A stretch of 64,000 nucleotides of DNA from contig NZ_JAGJDY010000004.1 of NCBI RefSeq assembly GCF_018100795.1, positions 391,877 to 455,876 of the forward strand, in the 5' to 3' direction. The notes beneath the pieces are model-generated. The model was not told the origin of the DNA, did no database searches, and saw nothing but the letters and a program-made list of their open reading frames with translations. This DNA is from Alteromonas sp. MMG017 (GTDB taxonomy: Bacteria; Pseudomonadota; Gammaproteobacteria; Enterobacterales; Alteromonadaceae). The position numbers were made by a program, and so were the translations under genes. Numbering within the stretch: the stretch's first letter is position 1; every line of letters begins with the position of its first letter. Below are positions 1 through 8,816 of the stretch, one piece after another.

Positions 1-102
1 TGCTATAAACAAAATAGGTGAAGTCATCCATCGCGCTTATTTCTCACGCTTTCCAACCTTCACCTCGCTACATTATTGAGAATTGTAATAGGACCTTTAG
101 AA

Positions 103-1443
103 ATGATGAAAGACATAGAGCTACCCAAAACAAGCCCAATGCTAGAAAAACAATTTACGTTTGGAACAGCAACTTCTTCTTTTCAAATAGAGGGGGATGC
201 TGAAAACCGAATGGAAAGTATTTGGGATGTTTTTTGTCGTACCCCTGGGGCAGTAGCTGATAATTCTGATGGTGCTGTAGCGTGTGAACACATTCTTAGG
301 TGGCGTGAAGATGTTGAAATGCTAAAGCAACTTGGCGTAGATGCGTATCGCTTTTCTATATCATGGCCTCGGGTAATGAATCAGGAAGGGGAATTGAATG
401 AAAAAGGAGTTTCTTTTTATATTCAATTGCTTGACGTGTTAATTGAGGCGAATATAAAGCCTTTTGTTACCCTTTACCATTGGGATTTACCACAGTATTT
501 AGAAGATAAAGGCGGGTGGCTATACCGTCAAACGGCGTACGATTTTGCAAACTATGCCGACAAAATTACCGCTGCCCTTGGTGAGCGAGTTTATTCCTAT
601 GCCACCTTTAATGAACCCTTTTGTTCTGCATATTTAGGCTACGAAATTGGTGTTCATGCCCCTGGACGAAAAGGAAGAAAGCGGGGTAGAGCGGCAGCGC
701 ATCACATTTTGCTTGCCCACGGATTAGGCATGCAAGTGCTAAGAAAGAATGCTCCTCATGCTTTGAATGGCATCGTTTTAAATTTTACGCCATGCTATAG
801 CGCATCAGATTCAGAGGCAGACAAACTTGCTACAGAAATGGCGGATCAATATATTAATCAATGGTATATGCAACCTGTAATGGAAGGTAGTTACCCCTAT
901 GTTATTGATGCATTGGCTGAGAATGATAAACCTCCTATTGAGTCAGGCGATATGGAAATTATTTGTCAGCCTTTAGATTTTCTTGGCATTAACTTCTACA
1001 CCCGCCTTCACTACTCTGCACCCAGTAAAGCTGAAGACCTATTCCACGAGCACGCCCATCAAGCACCCATGACAGATATTGGTTGGGAAATTTACCCTGA
1101 AGCTTTACGTGAACTACTCGTTTCTTTGCATGAGCGCTATAAACTACCTCCTGTGTACATTACAGAGAACGGGGCTGCCATGGCAGATGTCCTTCAAGAT
1201 GGTATGGTAGACGATGAGGGTAGAATTGATTATTACACAGGACACTTAAACGCGGTAAACGAGGCAATGGAATCTGGCGTGAAAGTGAGTGGTTACTTCG
1301 CATGGAGCCTAATGGATAATTTTGAATGGGCTGAGGGCTATGAAAAACGGTTCGGGCTTGTATATGTTGATTTTGATACGCAAGAACGTACGTTTAAAAA
1401 CAGCGCGAAGGCTTACCAACGTTTATTAGCTAGTCGTAAATAA
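103..1443 (+). CDS. GH1 family beta-glucosidase
   Basis: Cytoplasmic retaining glycoside hydrolase of family 1, expected to release glucose (or a related sugar) from beta-linked disaccharides such as cellobiose. The 446-residue length fits the family. The acid/base glutamate lies in the NEP motif (about residue 171) and the nucleophile in the TENG motif (about residue 355); the N-terminal FGTATSSFQIEG is the usual family opening. I chose the ATG at 103 because a GGA ribosome site lies 9 bases upstream; the frame stays open back to a TTG at 76, and an ATG at 106 is also possible. No signal peptide is seen. A sugar symporter gene follows after 22 bases and then a LacI regulator, so this looks like an inducible beta-glucoside cassette. 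The exact substrate cannot be read from sequence. Confidence 0.93.
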   Translation: MMKDIELPKTSPMLEKQFTFGTATSSFQIEGDAENRMESIWDVFCRTPGAVADNSDGAVACEHILRWREDVEMLKQLGVDAYRFSISWPRVMNQEGELNEKGVSFYIQLLDVLIEANIKPFVTLYHWDLPQYLEDKGGWLYRQTAYDFANYADKITAALGERVYSYATFNEPFCSAYLGYEIGVHAPGRKGRKRGRAAAHHILLAHGLGMQVLRKNAPHALNGIVLNFTPCYSASDSEADKLATEMADQYINQWYMQPVMEGSYPYVIDALAENDKPPIESGDMEIICQPLDFLGINFYTRLHYSAPSKAEDLFHEHAHQAPMTDIGWEIYPEALRELLVSLHERYKLPPVYITENGAAMADVLQDGMVDDEGRIDYYTGHLNAVNEAMESGVKVSGYFAWSLMDNFEWAEGYEKRFGLVYVDFDTQERTFKNSAKAYQRLLASRK

Positions 1444-1465
1444 CAAATATAAGAAGGAATACGCT

Positions 1466-2998
1466 GTGAATCATTCGCTAAGTGTAAGGGAAAAGATTGG
1501 TTATGGGTTGGGAGATGCAGCGGCTAATCTAGTTTGGCGTGGTGCCCTTGCATACCTAGCGGTATTCTACACCGATACTTTTGGATTGACCGCGGCGGCG
1601 GCCGCTATGCTTTTTTTGGTGGTACGCCTTACTGATGGTGTCACCGACATTATTATGGGAATGATTGCCGATAGAACGCAGACTAAACTAGGTAAATTTC
1701 GACCTTGGATATTAGGTTCTACCCCGTTTCTCGGTTTGTTCATGGTGCTATGTTTTACCACTCCTGATTTTTCTTATACAAATAAGCTCATTTATGCCTA
1801 CCTGACCTACATAGGGCTAACATTAGCTTACACGGTAAATAACGTCCCCTATTCCGCATTAATGGGTGTGATGACAAGCGACGACCGGGAACGCACGAGT
1901 CTATCCGGCTTTCGTTTTGCTGGCGCGTTTATGGGCGGCCTGTTAGTTATGGGCTGTTTACCGATGCTGGTTGCGTTTTTCGGTGAAGGCGATACCGCAA
2001 AGGGCTATCAATATGCCATGTATCTTTTTGCTACCTTATTGGTCGCACTCATGTTCACAACCGTAGCGACAACGAGAGAAAGGGTGCCAGTCGTGCAAAA
2101 CGACGGGGCAAGCTTACTTCAAGAGTTAAAAGATCTGTCTCGGCAGCTACCTTTAATTCTGTTTCCACTCTCGGCAATCACTGCCTTTTTCTATTATCGA
2201 AACTGGCCTAGTGGCATTGCTTTCGTGGTGGTTATTTCAATAACCTCTTTCTTTATTAAGCGCCTTGTTAACCGACCTGAAGCGCAAAATAGCCGTTCAC
2301 AACAAGACATCATTGATTTACTTACCAATAAACCTTGGGTCATTTTGCTAGGCATGGGCTTCCTTACTATGATGTTTAACGGCATAAAGTACGGTGTCAT
2401 TGCCTATTACTTTAAGTACTACATTGGTGATGAATTGCTCACCGGATACTATTTTATCGCCTTATTGGTGGTCTCGATATTGGGCGCATTGGCCACACCA
2501 GCATTGTCGCGTTATATGGGCCGGAAAAAGCTATTTATTGTCTCGTTATTGGCAAGCAGCGCACTGACATGTGCGATTTACTTTGTTCCACAAGGATCTG
2601 TGACAGGCATATTTGTACTAGGCTGTGGTGCTGAATTTTTCGCTGCGATTATGCCAACCTTATTCTTTTCCATGTTGGGCGACTCTGCAGACTATAACGA
2701 ATGGCGCACAGGCCGAAGAGCAACCGGCTTAGTGTATTCGGCTGGCTCTTTCGTACAGAAAACCGGTGGGGGCTTTGCAGGCGCATTAGTACTGTTAGTG
2801 CTAGGCAGTTATGGCTATGACGGCATGCAAGTCGATTCTATTTCGCAAACCTTACCAGGTATGCAAGCATTGATGAGCTGGATACCTGCCTGTTTCGGTA
2901 TAGCCGGTGCGCTCCTTATTATGCTTTATCCGCTTACCGATGCGCGCCAGCAAGAAGTGACAGAGACTTTACTTAAGCGCCGTAGCGCAACTGCCTGA
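1466..2998 (+). CDS. GPH-family sugar:cation symporter (MFS)
   Basis: Inner-membrane sugar transporter of the glycoside-pentoside-hexuronide:cation symporter family (MelB-like). It has 510 residues with about 12 hydrophobic segments. The cytoplasmic loop motif DRTQTKLGKFRPW near residues 70-82 is the family signature. The gene starts at a GTG preceded by AAGAAGGAA at 1451-1459, only 22 bases after the beta-glucosidase stop, so the two are probably co-transcribed. The pairing suggests uptake of an oligosaccharide or beta-glucoside that the neighbouring GH1 enzyme then cleaves in the cytoplasm. The coupling cation (Na+ or H+) is not determined. Confidence 0.9.
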   Translation: MNHSLSVREKIGYGLGDAAANLVWRGALAYLAVFYTDTFGLTAAAAAMLFLVVRLTDGVTDIIMGMIADRTQTKLGKFRPWILGSTPFLGLFMVLCFTTPDFSYTNKLIYAYLTYIGLTLAYTVNNVPYSALMGVMTSDDRERTSLSGFRFAGAFMGGLLVMGCLPMLVAFFGEGDTAKGYQYAMYLFATLLVALMFTTVATTRERVPVVQNDGASLLQELKDLSRQLPLILFPLSAITAFFYYRNWPSGIAFVVVISITSFFIKRLVNRPEAQNSRSQQDIIDLLTNKPWVILLGMGFLTMMFNGIKYGVIAYYFKYYIGDELLTGYYFIALLVVSILGALATPALSRYMGRKKLFIVSLLASSALTCAIYFVPQGSVTGIFVLGCGAEFFAAIMPTLFFSMLGDSADYNEWRTGRRATGLVYSAGSFVQKTGGGFAGALVLLVLGSYGYDGMQVDSISQTLPGMQALMSWIPACFGIAGALLIMLYPLTDARQQEVTETLLKRRSATA

Positions 2999-3019
2999 AT
3001 AACGGCATAATGCTTTATA

Positions 3020-3038
3020 TAATGCGAACACCGCATTA
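3020..3038. promoter_or_regulatory. Candidate LacI-type operator (inverted repeat)
   Basis: A perfect 7-base inverted repeat, TAATGCG and CGCATTA, is separated by 5 bases and lies 34 bases before the LacI-family gene and just after the symporter gene. It has the size of a LacI-family operator and could serve autoregulation. I did not find a second copy before the beta-glucosidase gene, whose upstream region is cut by the window edge. Confidence 0.35.
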
Positions 3039-3072
3039 ATGAGCATCAAAACTAAGTTGGGGGAAGTGATAC

Positions 3073-4074
3073 GTGGCAACAATCTATGAAGTAGCTGATA
3101 AGGCAGGGGTCTCGTTGTCGACGGTATCTCGGGTTTTAAACGGTAAAACTACTGTAAATCCCGCCTTAAAAGCCAAGGTAGAAGAAGCCATGTTAGCGCT
3201 AAACTATCGCCCCAACTCCATCGCTCGTTCACTGGCCACCAGCCGCTCAGATAGTGTAGGCATTCTAGTTTCAGAGCTAAACTCGCCATTTTTTGGTGAC
3301 TTGATGCAAGCCGTAGAGCTAACCCTAAGGGCCGCTGATAAGCACGTTATTATTACGGTAGGGCACAATAACTTAGAAACCGAACAAGATGCCGTCGAGT
3401 TTTTAATTGGCCGTAATTGCGATGCTATTATCATGCACGCTGAAGCCATGAGTGATGAGTATTTAAAAACGCTTAATGCATCTCGCCTCCCAATTTCTTT
3501 GGTTAACCGCCAAGTTAATGGCGTGGGTGAGGGGTGTATTGTGTTAGACAATGAAAAAGGCGGTTATTTAGCCACTCAGCATCTAATTAGTCTAGGCCAT
3601 AAAAGTATTGCCTATATATCGGGCCCTTCTGATAAATGCGATGCCAACCAACGATTGGCAGGTCATAAGCGCGCGCTTAAAGACGCCGGAATAGCCTTTA
3701 CGCCGAACTTAGTCTTTGAAGGAAACTACACCGAAGAAGATGGGAAGGCAGGTTTATTAGAACTACTTTCCGGTGACACGTCTTTTTCAGCATTGGTGTG
3801 CGCGAATGATTGGATGGCTTCAGGCGCGATGAGTTGCGCTAGGGATTTAGGAATGAACCTACCACAAGATTTATCTATTGTAGGCTTTGATGACGCTGTA
3901 TTTGCTCACCATGTATTTCCGCGACTGACCACCGTTAGCAACCCTATCTCTGAGATGGCTGCAATGTCAGCACGACACATTTTAAATGTGGTGTATGGCT
4001 ATAAAGATGAAGTACAAACTTTGTTTCAACCGTCATTGATTATACGAGAGTCCACCATGGCCTATGAAGCTTAA
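3073..4074 (+). CDS. LacI-family transcriptional regulator
   Basis: A 333-residue sugar-responsive DNA-binding regulator. Residues 1-50 form the LacI helix-turn-helix and hinge (TIYEVADKAGVSLSTVSRVLNG), and the rest is a periplasmic-binding-protein-like sensor domain with the usual VGFDDA segment near the C terminus. The start is a GTG with a GGGGGAAG ribosome site at about 3058-3065. It follows the symporter gene after 74 bases and most likely controls the beta-glucosidase/symporter pair. The effector sugar is unknown; similarity to AscG/CelR-type regulators is a family-level impression only. Confidence 0.92.
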   Translation: MATIYEVADKAGVSLSTVSRVLNGKTTVNPALKAKVEEAMLALNYRPNSIARSLATSRSDSVGILVSELNSPFFGDLMQAVELTLRAADKHVIITVGHNNLETEQDAVEFLIGRNCDAIIMHAEAMSDEYLKTLNASRLPISLVNRQVNGVGEGCIVLDNEKGGYLATQHLISLGHKSIAYISGPSDKCDANQRLAGHKRALKDAGIAFTPNLVFEGNYTEEDGKAGLLELLSGDTSFSALVCANDWMASGAMSCARDLGMNLPQDLSIVGFDDAVFAHHVFPRLTTVSNPISEMAAMSARHILNVVYGYKDEVQTLFQPSLIIRESTMAYEA

Positions 4075-4139
4075 AGGCGCACTCGAAATTATAAATCTGG
4101 TTTATGGCATCATCTCTTTCTAAGATAAATGCATCTTAC

Positions 4140-4155
4140 TGTTCCATGTGAAACC
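4140..4155. promoter_or_regulatory. Degenerate parS-like site
   Basis: TGTTCCATGTGAAACC matches a parS consensus (TGTTCCACGTGAAACA) at 14 of 16 bases and lies in the non-coding gap before the NTF2-like gene. The central CACGTG is broken to CATGTG, which may abolish ParB binding. Confidence 0.25.
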
Positions 4156-4181
4156 TTTAACCTTTTTTCGGAGCTACCTTT

Positions 4182-4715
4182 ATGCGTTTAACTGTTACCA
4201 TCATTTTATTGCTAAGCTGTTTAAATGCCTTTGCTGCAGAAGTAGTTTCCTCACCTATAGCACCTCGAACTAGTACAAAAGATAAAGCTTTGCTAGAAGC
4301 CGAAGAAAAAGTAAATAAGGTGCTTGATGCGCTACACCAATTAGCGAGTGATGCAAACTTCGACGATTATTTCGCCTTGTATAGTAATGACGCTGTTTTC
4401 ATTGGTACAGATGCTACTGAGGTATGGACAATTAATGCCTTTAAAGCCTATGCACAACCTCATTTTTCAAAAGGGCAGGGGTGGACATATACTCCCCATT
4501 CAAGGCATGTGTATTTTTCAAAAAATCGAGATGTGGCGTGGTTCAATGAGCTTTTGGACAACAAAAGTTTAGGCGTGACACGTGGAACCGGTGTATTGAT
4601 ACTAGAGAACAATGCGTGGAAAGTGAGCCAATACCACCTAACCATCCCAGTGCCGAATGCGCTAGCCGATAGCGTTGCAGAACAGATTAAATCACATAGA
4701 AAAAAGGGCCAATAA
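4182..4715 (+). CDS. Secreted NTF2-like (SnoaL/DUF4440-type) protein
   Basis: A 177-residue protein with a clear Sec signal peptide (residues about 1-18, hydrophobic core, cleavage after AFA). The mature part looks like a nuclear transport factor 2-like alpha+beta cone fold: an N-terminal helix with a LHQL..DANFDDYFALYSNDAVFIGTD segment and a C-terminal WKVSQYHLT strand, typical of SnoaL-like/DUF4440 proteins. Those folds serve as enzymes or ligand-binding pockets, so no reaction can be assigned. The likely location is the periplasm. A CGGAG ribosome site precedes the ATG. The stop codon sits inside the loop of a terminator hairpin shared with the convergent gene. Confidence 0.7.
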   Translation: MRLTVTIILLLSCLNAFAAEVVSSPIAPRTSTKDKALLEAEEKVNKVLDALHQLASDANFDDYFALYSNDAVFIGTDATEVWTINAFKAYAQPHFSKGQGWTYTPHSRHVYFSKNRDVAWFNELLDNKSLGVTRGTGVLILENNAWKVSQYHLTIPVPNALADSVAEQIKSHRKKGQ

Positions 4716-4730
4716 TGGCCCTTATTTATT
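4704..4730. terminator. Bidirectional terminator
   Basis: AAGGGCC and GGCCCTT (4704-4710 and 4717-4723) form a hairpin with a 6-base loop. A T-rich tail follows on the plus strand and A residues flank the other side. It overlaps the stop of the NTF2-like gene and sits just beyond the end of the convergent OmpA-like gene. Confidence 0.7.
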
Positions 4731-4745
4731 GGTTAGCTGCTAACG

Positions 4746-5381
4746 CTATGACTGAGTTAGCGGCTGAATCTCTAGTTCTACACGACGGTTCATCGACCTA
4801 TTAGCAGCAGTATCGTTTGGCACTTTAGGCTGATATTCACCCATACCTACTGTAGTAATACGGGTTGAATTAACGCCGTAATTCAATAACACGTTTCTAA
4901 CTGCACCCGCTCGGCGCTCTGATAACCCTTGGTTATATTGTTCCGAGCCTGTGTCGTCAGTGTGGCCTTTTATCATCAGTACCGTTTTTTCATAGTTATT
5001 CACTACTTTGGCAACATCTTGAAGTACTGGGTTAAAGTTGGGGCTGATAGAAGAACTGTCGGTTGCAAACGTGATGTCACCCGGCATTATCAAACGTAAG
5101 TTATCACCTTCTCGAACTACTTGAACGCCCGTATCAGATAATTCACTACGAAGTTCTTCTTCTTGCTTATCCATATAACCACCAATTGCGCCACCCGCAA
5201 TGGCACCAACCGCTGCCCCCCACGCGTAGCGACTTTTATCGTTATCTCCTGTTGCCTTACCTAGCAATGCGCCCATGACAGCGCCAATGGCAGCCCCTTT
5301 CTGAGAATTTGAAGGGTCATTAGCACAGCCTGCAACAGCTAAAGATGCCGCTATTAAAGTAATTCCTATTTTCTTTTTCAT
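4746..5381 (-). CDS. YiaD-like OmpA-family lipoprotein with glycine zipper
   Basis: A 211-residue outer-membrane lipoprotein. Residues 1-19 form a lipoprotein signal with a VAGC lipobox, so Cys19 would be acylated. Residues about 28-70 are a glycine-zipper region (GAAIGAVMGALLGKATG.. and GAIAGGAIGGYMD). Residues about 95-205 are an OmpA C-terminal peptidoglycan-binding domain, with MIKGHTDDTGS and LSERRAGAV..L motifs and NRRVELEI near the end. This order matches E. coli YiaD. The probable role is to tether the outer membrane to peptidoglycan. The start has a GAGG ribosome site. It is monocistronic and convergent with the upstream gene. Confidence 0.88.
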   Translation of the reverse strand: MKKKIGITLIAASLAVAGCANDPSNSQKGAAIGAVMGALLGKATGDNDKSRYAWGAAVGAIAGGAIGGYMDKQEEELRSELSDTGVQVVREGDNLRLIMPGDITFATDSSSISPNFNPVLQDVAKVVNNYEKTVLMIKGHTDDTGSEQYNQGLSERRAGAVRNVLLNYGVNSTRITTVGMGEYQPKVPNDTAANRSMNRRVELEIQPLTQS

Positions 5382-5922
5382 AACATCCTCGGTACGTCGT
5401 TATTAATTATTACGGTGAAGACGAGCTTACGCTTACTTTTAAGCTTTTCACTTGCACACTCGCGTCACTTCTATCTTTTCTGTTATTAAATTATCGTCTC
5501 ACTACACTGTTTAATAAACCGTGCAATAAACTGTGCAATACGTTTTGAGCAATAATTATTGAGCACTGTTAAGTAGGAAGTGCAGCAATATATATTCCAC
5601 ATTCATTAATTGGCTTGAGTGTAACCAATAAACGAAAAACATTAAGGGCATTATAGAGGAAGTAAACTGAACGTAAGCTAAACGGCTGCCTGAAGTGCTA
5701 GCCGTGGGATGCCTTAACTTCGAATGTGATATTTTGATAAACCCGTGAATACGAGATATATGCGCTCGCCCGTTTAAATAATGTTGAGATATAGTGCGAA
5801 TATCTTTGTAAAGGGTACAGACCAACGCAACGTTCTTACTTAGTCGCGTTTCTACGACAGTGTGTGCCTAACACACTGCTGAACTTACACCGAACCTCTA
5901 CACTGTGTTGGATTCGATGCAC
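5382..5922. other. 541-bp intergenic region without a supported gene
   Basis: No convincing gene is seen. The region holds short imperfect direct repeats of GTGCAATA at about 5520-5540, a perfect 12-base palindrome CAATAATTATTG at 5550-5561, and an 8-base inverted repeat at 5858-5878 downstream of the HD-GYP gene. A minus-strand open frame at 5556-5825 shows no domain, no good ribosome site and no resemblance to a known protein. Confidence 0.5.
5858..5878 (-). terminator. Possible hairpin downstream of the HD-GYP gene
   Basis: CAGTGTGT and ACACACTG form a perfect 8-base stem with a GCCTA loop, 45 bases past the HD-GYP stop. There is no T-run, so it is a weak terminator candidate or an RNA-stabilising hairpin. 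Confidence 0.3.
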
Positions 5923-7116
5923 TTACCCGATAGACACCGAGCGTTCGAAAAAGGCATTAACGTCAATTTTATAATCAGCGGCAATAGCTGCTTTTGAAAC
6001 CTTAACGTTTTTTTCTGATGCTAAATCAATATCTTTCGGCTCTAGATAATGTGCATTTCGAACTGAGTAAAATACCTTAACTTTAGGCGCTAATGGCGAG
6101 TCAGTTTGCTCTATCACCATGGCTAGCCGTTCATTAGACAGTAATACTAAGCTTCCTACTGGATAGATACCCATGCATTTGATAAATTGCTGTACTAACG
6201 GTAAATCTAATCGAGACGGCGCATCACTGAGTAAAATAGAAAACGCTTTTTGACTCGACATGCCAGATTTGTAAACTCTATCTGCAGTTAGGGCATCGTA
6301 CATATCCGCAATAGCCAACATACGGCCTTCATGGCTAATATTTTCACCTTTAGTGCCCATAGGGTACCCTAACCCATCTAAGCGCTCATGATGCTCGCTG
6401 ATAGTTCTAATTAAGGTCTTGTCTAAGTCGGTTTCATTTAAATAATCTACACCGTGTTTAACATGCCCTTTCATGATGTCCATTTCATCATCAGTTAAAC
6501 GGCCAGGTTTATGCAGAATTTCATCGGGTATTTGAATTTTACCCAGATCATGAAGAAAGCCCGAATAGGAGAGATCTTGAACTTCACTTTCGGACATTCC
6601 TAAATGACGACCAAAGTTAGCCAGTAAGATGGCAACATTCAAAGAATGTTCTAGTAGGTAATCGTCCTTTTCACGAATTTTCGTCAGGCACAATAACGCA
6701 TCGGGATTGCGGTCTACTGAGGAAACCAACTTTGCTGAAAATTCTTTCGGAATACTGCTATCAAAAGGCTGTGCTTTTTTAACACTGTTAAGCAGCTGCT
6801 TTTGGATGCGCTTACCTTGCACGTGCAACTTAGTTGCGCGGGTCAATTCATTTTCAAGGCTTGCCTTAGGCGCTTTCTCTTCGACTTTTTTGCTTACCGG
6901 CGCTTTCTTTTCAGCTTCAGGTTCACCTGTAGATACGCTAAAGGCTTTGTCAGTATCGACAACAAGGGTTAACACTCCCCTTTTTTTAAGAGCATCAGCA
7001 ATAGCTTGCGAAGTAACTCGCCCTTGGCTTTTAACTGAAAGTTGACCTTTCTGCTCCAGGATTTGATGTACAAACATACCCGGTTTCAAGTCTTTTATTG
7101 TAATTTTTTTAAGCAT
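5923..7116 (-). CDS. HD-GYP domain protein (cyclic-di-GMP phosphodiesterase)
   Basis: A 397-residue cytoplasmic protein. Residues about 1-130 resemble the DUF3391 domain often found before HD-GYP domains, including a charged Lys/Glu/Pro-rich stretch at 66-90. Residues about 140-310 form the HD-GYP domain, with the HD pair at about 189-190 (FLHDLGKIQIP) and the full signature HHERLDGLGYP at about 242-252. All metal ligands that I can place are intact, so activity against cyclic-di-GMP is expected. It has no membrane segment or receiver domain, so input may come through the N-terminal domain. It appears to be transcribed alone. Confidence 0.9.
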   Translation of the reverse strand: MLKKITIKDLKPGMFVHQILEQKGQLSVKSQGRVTSQAIADALKKRGVLTLVVDTDKAFSVSTGEPEAEKKAPVSKKVEEKAPKASLENELTRATKLHVQGKRIQKQLLNSVKKAQPFDSSIPKEFSAKLVSSVDRNPDALLCLTKIREKDDYLLEHSLNVAILLANFGRHLGMSESEVQDLSYSGFLHDLGKIQIPDEILHKPGRLTDDEMDIMKGHVKHGVDYLNETDLDKTLIRTISEHHERLDGLGYPMGTKGENISHEGRMLAIADMYDALTADRVYKSGMSSQKAFSILLSDAPSRLDLPLVQQFIKCMGIYPVGSLVLLSNERLAMVIEQTDSPLAPKVKVFYSVRNAHYLEPKDIDLASEKNVKVSKAAIAADYKIDVNAFFERSVSIG

Positions 7117-7189
7117 TATGAGTGAGATACCACTTTAAAAAACGCCACACCAACTGGTGATAAAATGTGCCATACATGAATACGTTAAA

Positions 7190-7528
7190 TTACTTTTCTA
7201 GTTCAGCCAATAAAGTATATAAACTGGGCTTCCACCCATAAACTTTCATGTTCACTCTATGGTTTTTAACTAAGACTCCTTCCGACACTAGCAATGCACG
7301 CTGCTCTTCTGCTAGCTCAGAACCTGCTGGAAATGCTATTTTTCCATCGGATCTTATAACTCGATGCCATCGAGTAGTAACATCAGAGTCTTTTAAGCAC
7401 TTTCCTACAAGTCTAGCCTTACCCGGCAAACCTGCAAGGTCTGCTAGCTGCCCATAGCTGACTACGAAACCACTTGGTACAATTGAAAGCGTTTTTAGTA
7501 TTCTGGATTTTATCGCCATATTAACCAT
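7190..7528 (-). CDS. Alkyltransferase-like protein (ATL)
   Basis: A 112-residue member of the MGMT family. The conserved PCHRV active site is TRWHRVI here, so tryptophan (about residue 54) replaces the alkyl-accepting cysteine. That marks it as an ATL protein (E. coli YbaZ-like), which binds O6-alkylguanine in DNA and flags it for nucleotide-excision repair and cannot itself remove the alkyl group. The winged-helix part ([22 protein letters not shown]) is intact. Start choice is uncertain between the ATGs at 7528 and 7519. It is divergent from the DTW gene. Confidence 0.88.
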   Translation of the reverse strand: MVNMAIKSRILKTLSIVPSGFVVSYGQLADLAGLPGKARLVGKCLKDSDVTTRWHRVIRSDGKIAFPAGSELAEEQRALLVSEGVLVKNHRVNMKVYGWKPSLYTLLAELEK

Positions 7529-7596
7529 AATGCATATTATCCATTCTAACTATTTTCCACTTTTTAAAAATAGGAACTTTCTCAAAAACCAACACT

Positions 7597-8178
7597 ATGA
7601 GAGCTAAATGTAAACAGTGCAATTACCCTACAAGCACCTGTATTTGTGATGCGGTATCTTTAGTTGCAATACCAATTAAGATTATTGTAATTCAACACGT
7701 TAAAGAATCTGCCAATGCTAAAAACACGGCGAGATTAATTAAGCTTTGTGCTAACGATGTAGAGATAATTACTACTGATAATATTAGCGAAATGGAATCA
7801 TTAGCTTCAAGATGCAGTGTTCAATCAACAGCACTTTTATATCCCAGTGATAGCAGTATTGCGCTTGAGTCACAACGGGAGCACGTTGCTTCAGCGCTTC
7901 AAACCCTATTGGTCATAGACGGTAGCTGGAAGCAAGCTTACGCTGTGTTACAACAATTTCCATGGTTATCGTCTATACCGAGCTTTCATTTCGAGCACGC
8001 CCCCGCTACACAATATAGAATAAGGCATACTCGAATTCGTGAAGGGTTATCAACTCTTGAAGCAACAGCCTATACATTAAACACACTATATAATATTGAT
8101 ACTCAGCCTTTCATAAAGTTACAAGAGGCCATGCAAGATAATTGGAGAGGCCCAAAATCCCACCAGCGAGAGACCTAA
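7597..8178 (+). CDS. DTW-domain tRNA-uridine aminocarboxypropyltransferase
   Basis: A 193-residue DTW-family protein. Family members such as E. coli TapT transfer the 3-amino-3-carboxypropyl group of S-adenosylmethionine to a tRNA uridine (acp3U). The N-terminal zinc-type cysteines are at residues 5, 8, 15 and 17, the HVKESANAKNTARL segment is the usual SAM-side motif, and the DTW position reads DGSW at about 108-111. It is shorter than E. coli TapT (about 230 residues) but looks complete. The ribosome site is weak; an AGGAA lies about 20 bases upstream. It ends 3 bases from the convergent glutathione transferase gene with no clear terminator between. Confidence 0.82.
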   Translation: MRAKCKQCNYPTSTCICDAVSLVAIPIKIIVIQHVKESANAKNTARLIKLCANDVEIITTDNISEMESLASRCSVQSTALLYPSDSSIALESQREHVASALQTLLVIDGSWKQAYAVLQQFPWLSSIPSFHFEHAPATQYRIRHTRIREGLSTLEATAYTLNTLYNIDTQPFIKLQEAMQDNWRGPKSHQRET

Positions 8179-8181
8179 CCC

Positions 8182-8781
8182 CTAGGCATCCATTGGAATA
8201 AACCCTTTTTGATCTTTAATCAGTGTTATCCAATTTCTTATCGCGGGGTAAGCAGCAAGATCGAAGCCTCCCTCGTGTGCGACATGGGTATAGGCAAACA
8301 GTGAGATATCGGCCAGCGAAACATGATTACCTAGCAAAAACGGGGTTTGACTAAGTTGCTTATCCATCACTTCAAGCGCTCTATAGCCGCCGGCTTGCTT
8401 CGCCTCATATTCTGCTTTTCTGTCATCAGGTAAGCCAAGATAAAGATTGATATAGCGCGCAACCGCAATATAGGGTTCGTGACTGTATTGCTCGAAGAAT
8501 TGCCATTGTAGTAAAGTGGCAAAAGTAAAAGGTGAGGTGGGTATGAACGTAGAGCCCGACGCTAAATAATGCATAATGGCGTTAGACTCAGACAACACAC
8601 GTCCATCATCTAGCTCTAGAATAGGAATTTTACCGTTAGGGGACTTAGCTAGGAAGGCATCTGTTCGACACTCTCCTTTAAGAATATCGACATCAATCCA
8701 CTCACATGCCTTCCCAAGTAATGCCAGTAAAAGCTGTAATTTATAGCAATTACCAGAGCGCTTATCACCGTAAATTAGCAT
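8182..8781 (-). CDS. Glutathione S-transferase family protein
   Basis: A 199-residue cytosolic GST. The N-terminal thioredoxin-like domain (residues 1-76) has LIYGDKRSGNCYK, the cis-proline segment GKIPIL and the glutathione gamma-glutamyl contact motif ESNAI. The all-helical C-terminal domain has the N-capping motif VSLADISLFAYTH. I set the start at the ATG at 8781, which has an AGGAGAG ribosome site; the longer open frame to 8883 adds a non-homologous tail overlapping the upstream gene. It lies 35 bases after the upstream unknown membrane-protein gene on the same strand, so the two may be co-transcribed. The substrate is unknown. Confidence 0.9.
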   Translation of the reverse strand: MLIYGDKRSGNCYKLQLLLALLGKACEWIDVDILKGECRTDAFLAKSPNGKIPILELDDGRVLSESNAIMHYLASGSTFIPTSPFTFATLLQWQFFEQYSHEPYIAVARYINLYLGLPDDRKAEYEAKQAGGYRALEVMDKQLSQTPFLLGNHVSLADISLFAYTHVAHEGGFDLAAYPAIRNWITLIKDQKGFIPMDA

Positions 8782-8816
8782 GTCACTCTCCTGTTGAAAT
8801 CTGCTTAATCTATAAG

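Noticed and set aside
5556..5825. 89-codon minus-strand open frame in the YiaD/HD-GYP gap
   Set aside because: No ribosome site, no domain or signal, and unusual composition; looks like a chance frame in non-coding DNA.
6820..6836. Palindrome TTGCACGTGCAA in the HD-GYP gene as a parS site
   Set aside because: The CACGTG centre matches, but the flanking bases do not fit the GTTTC/GAAAC arms of parS.
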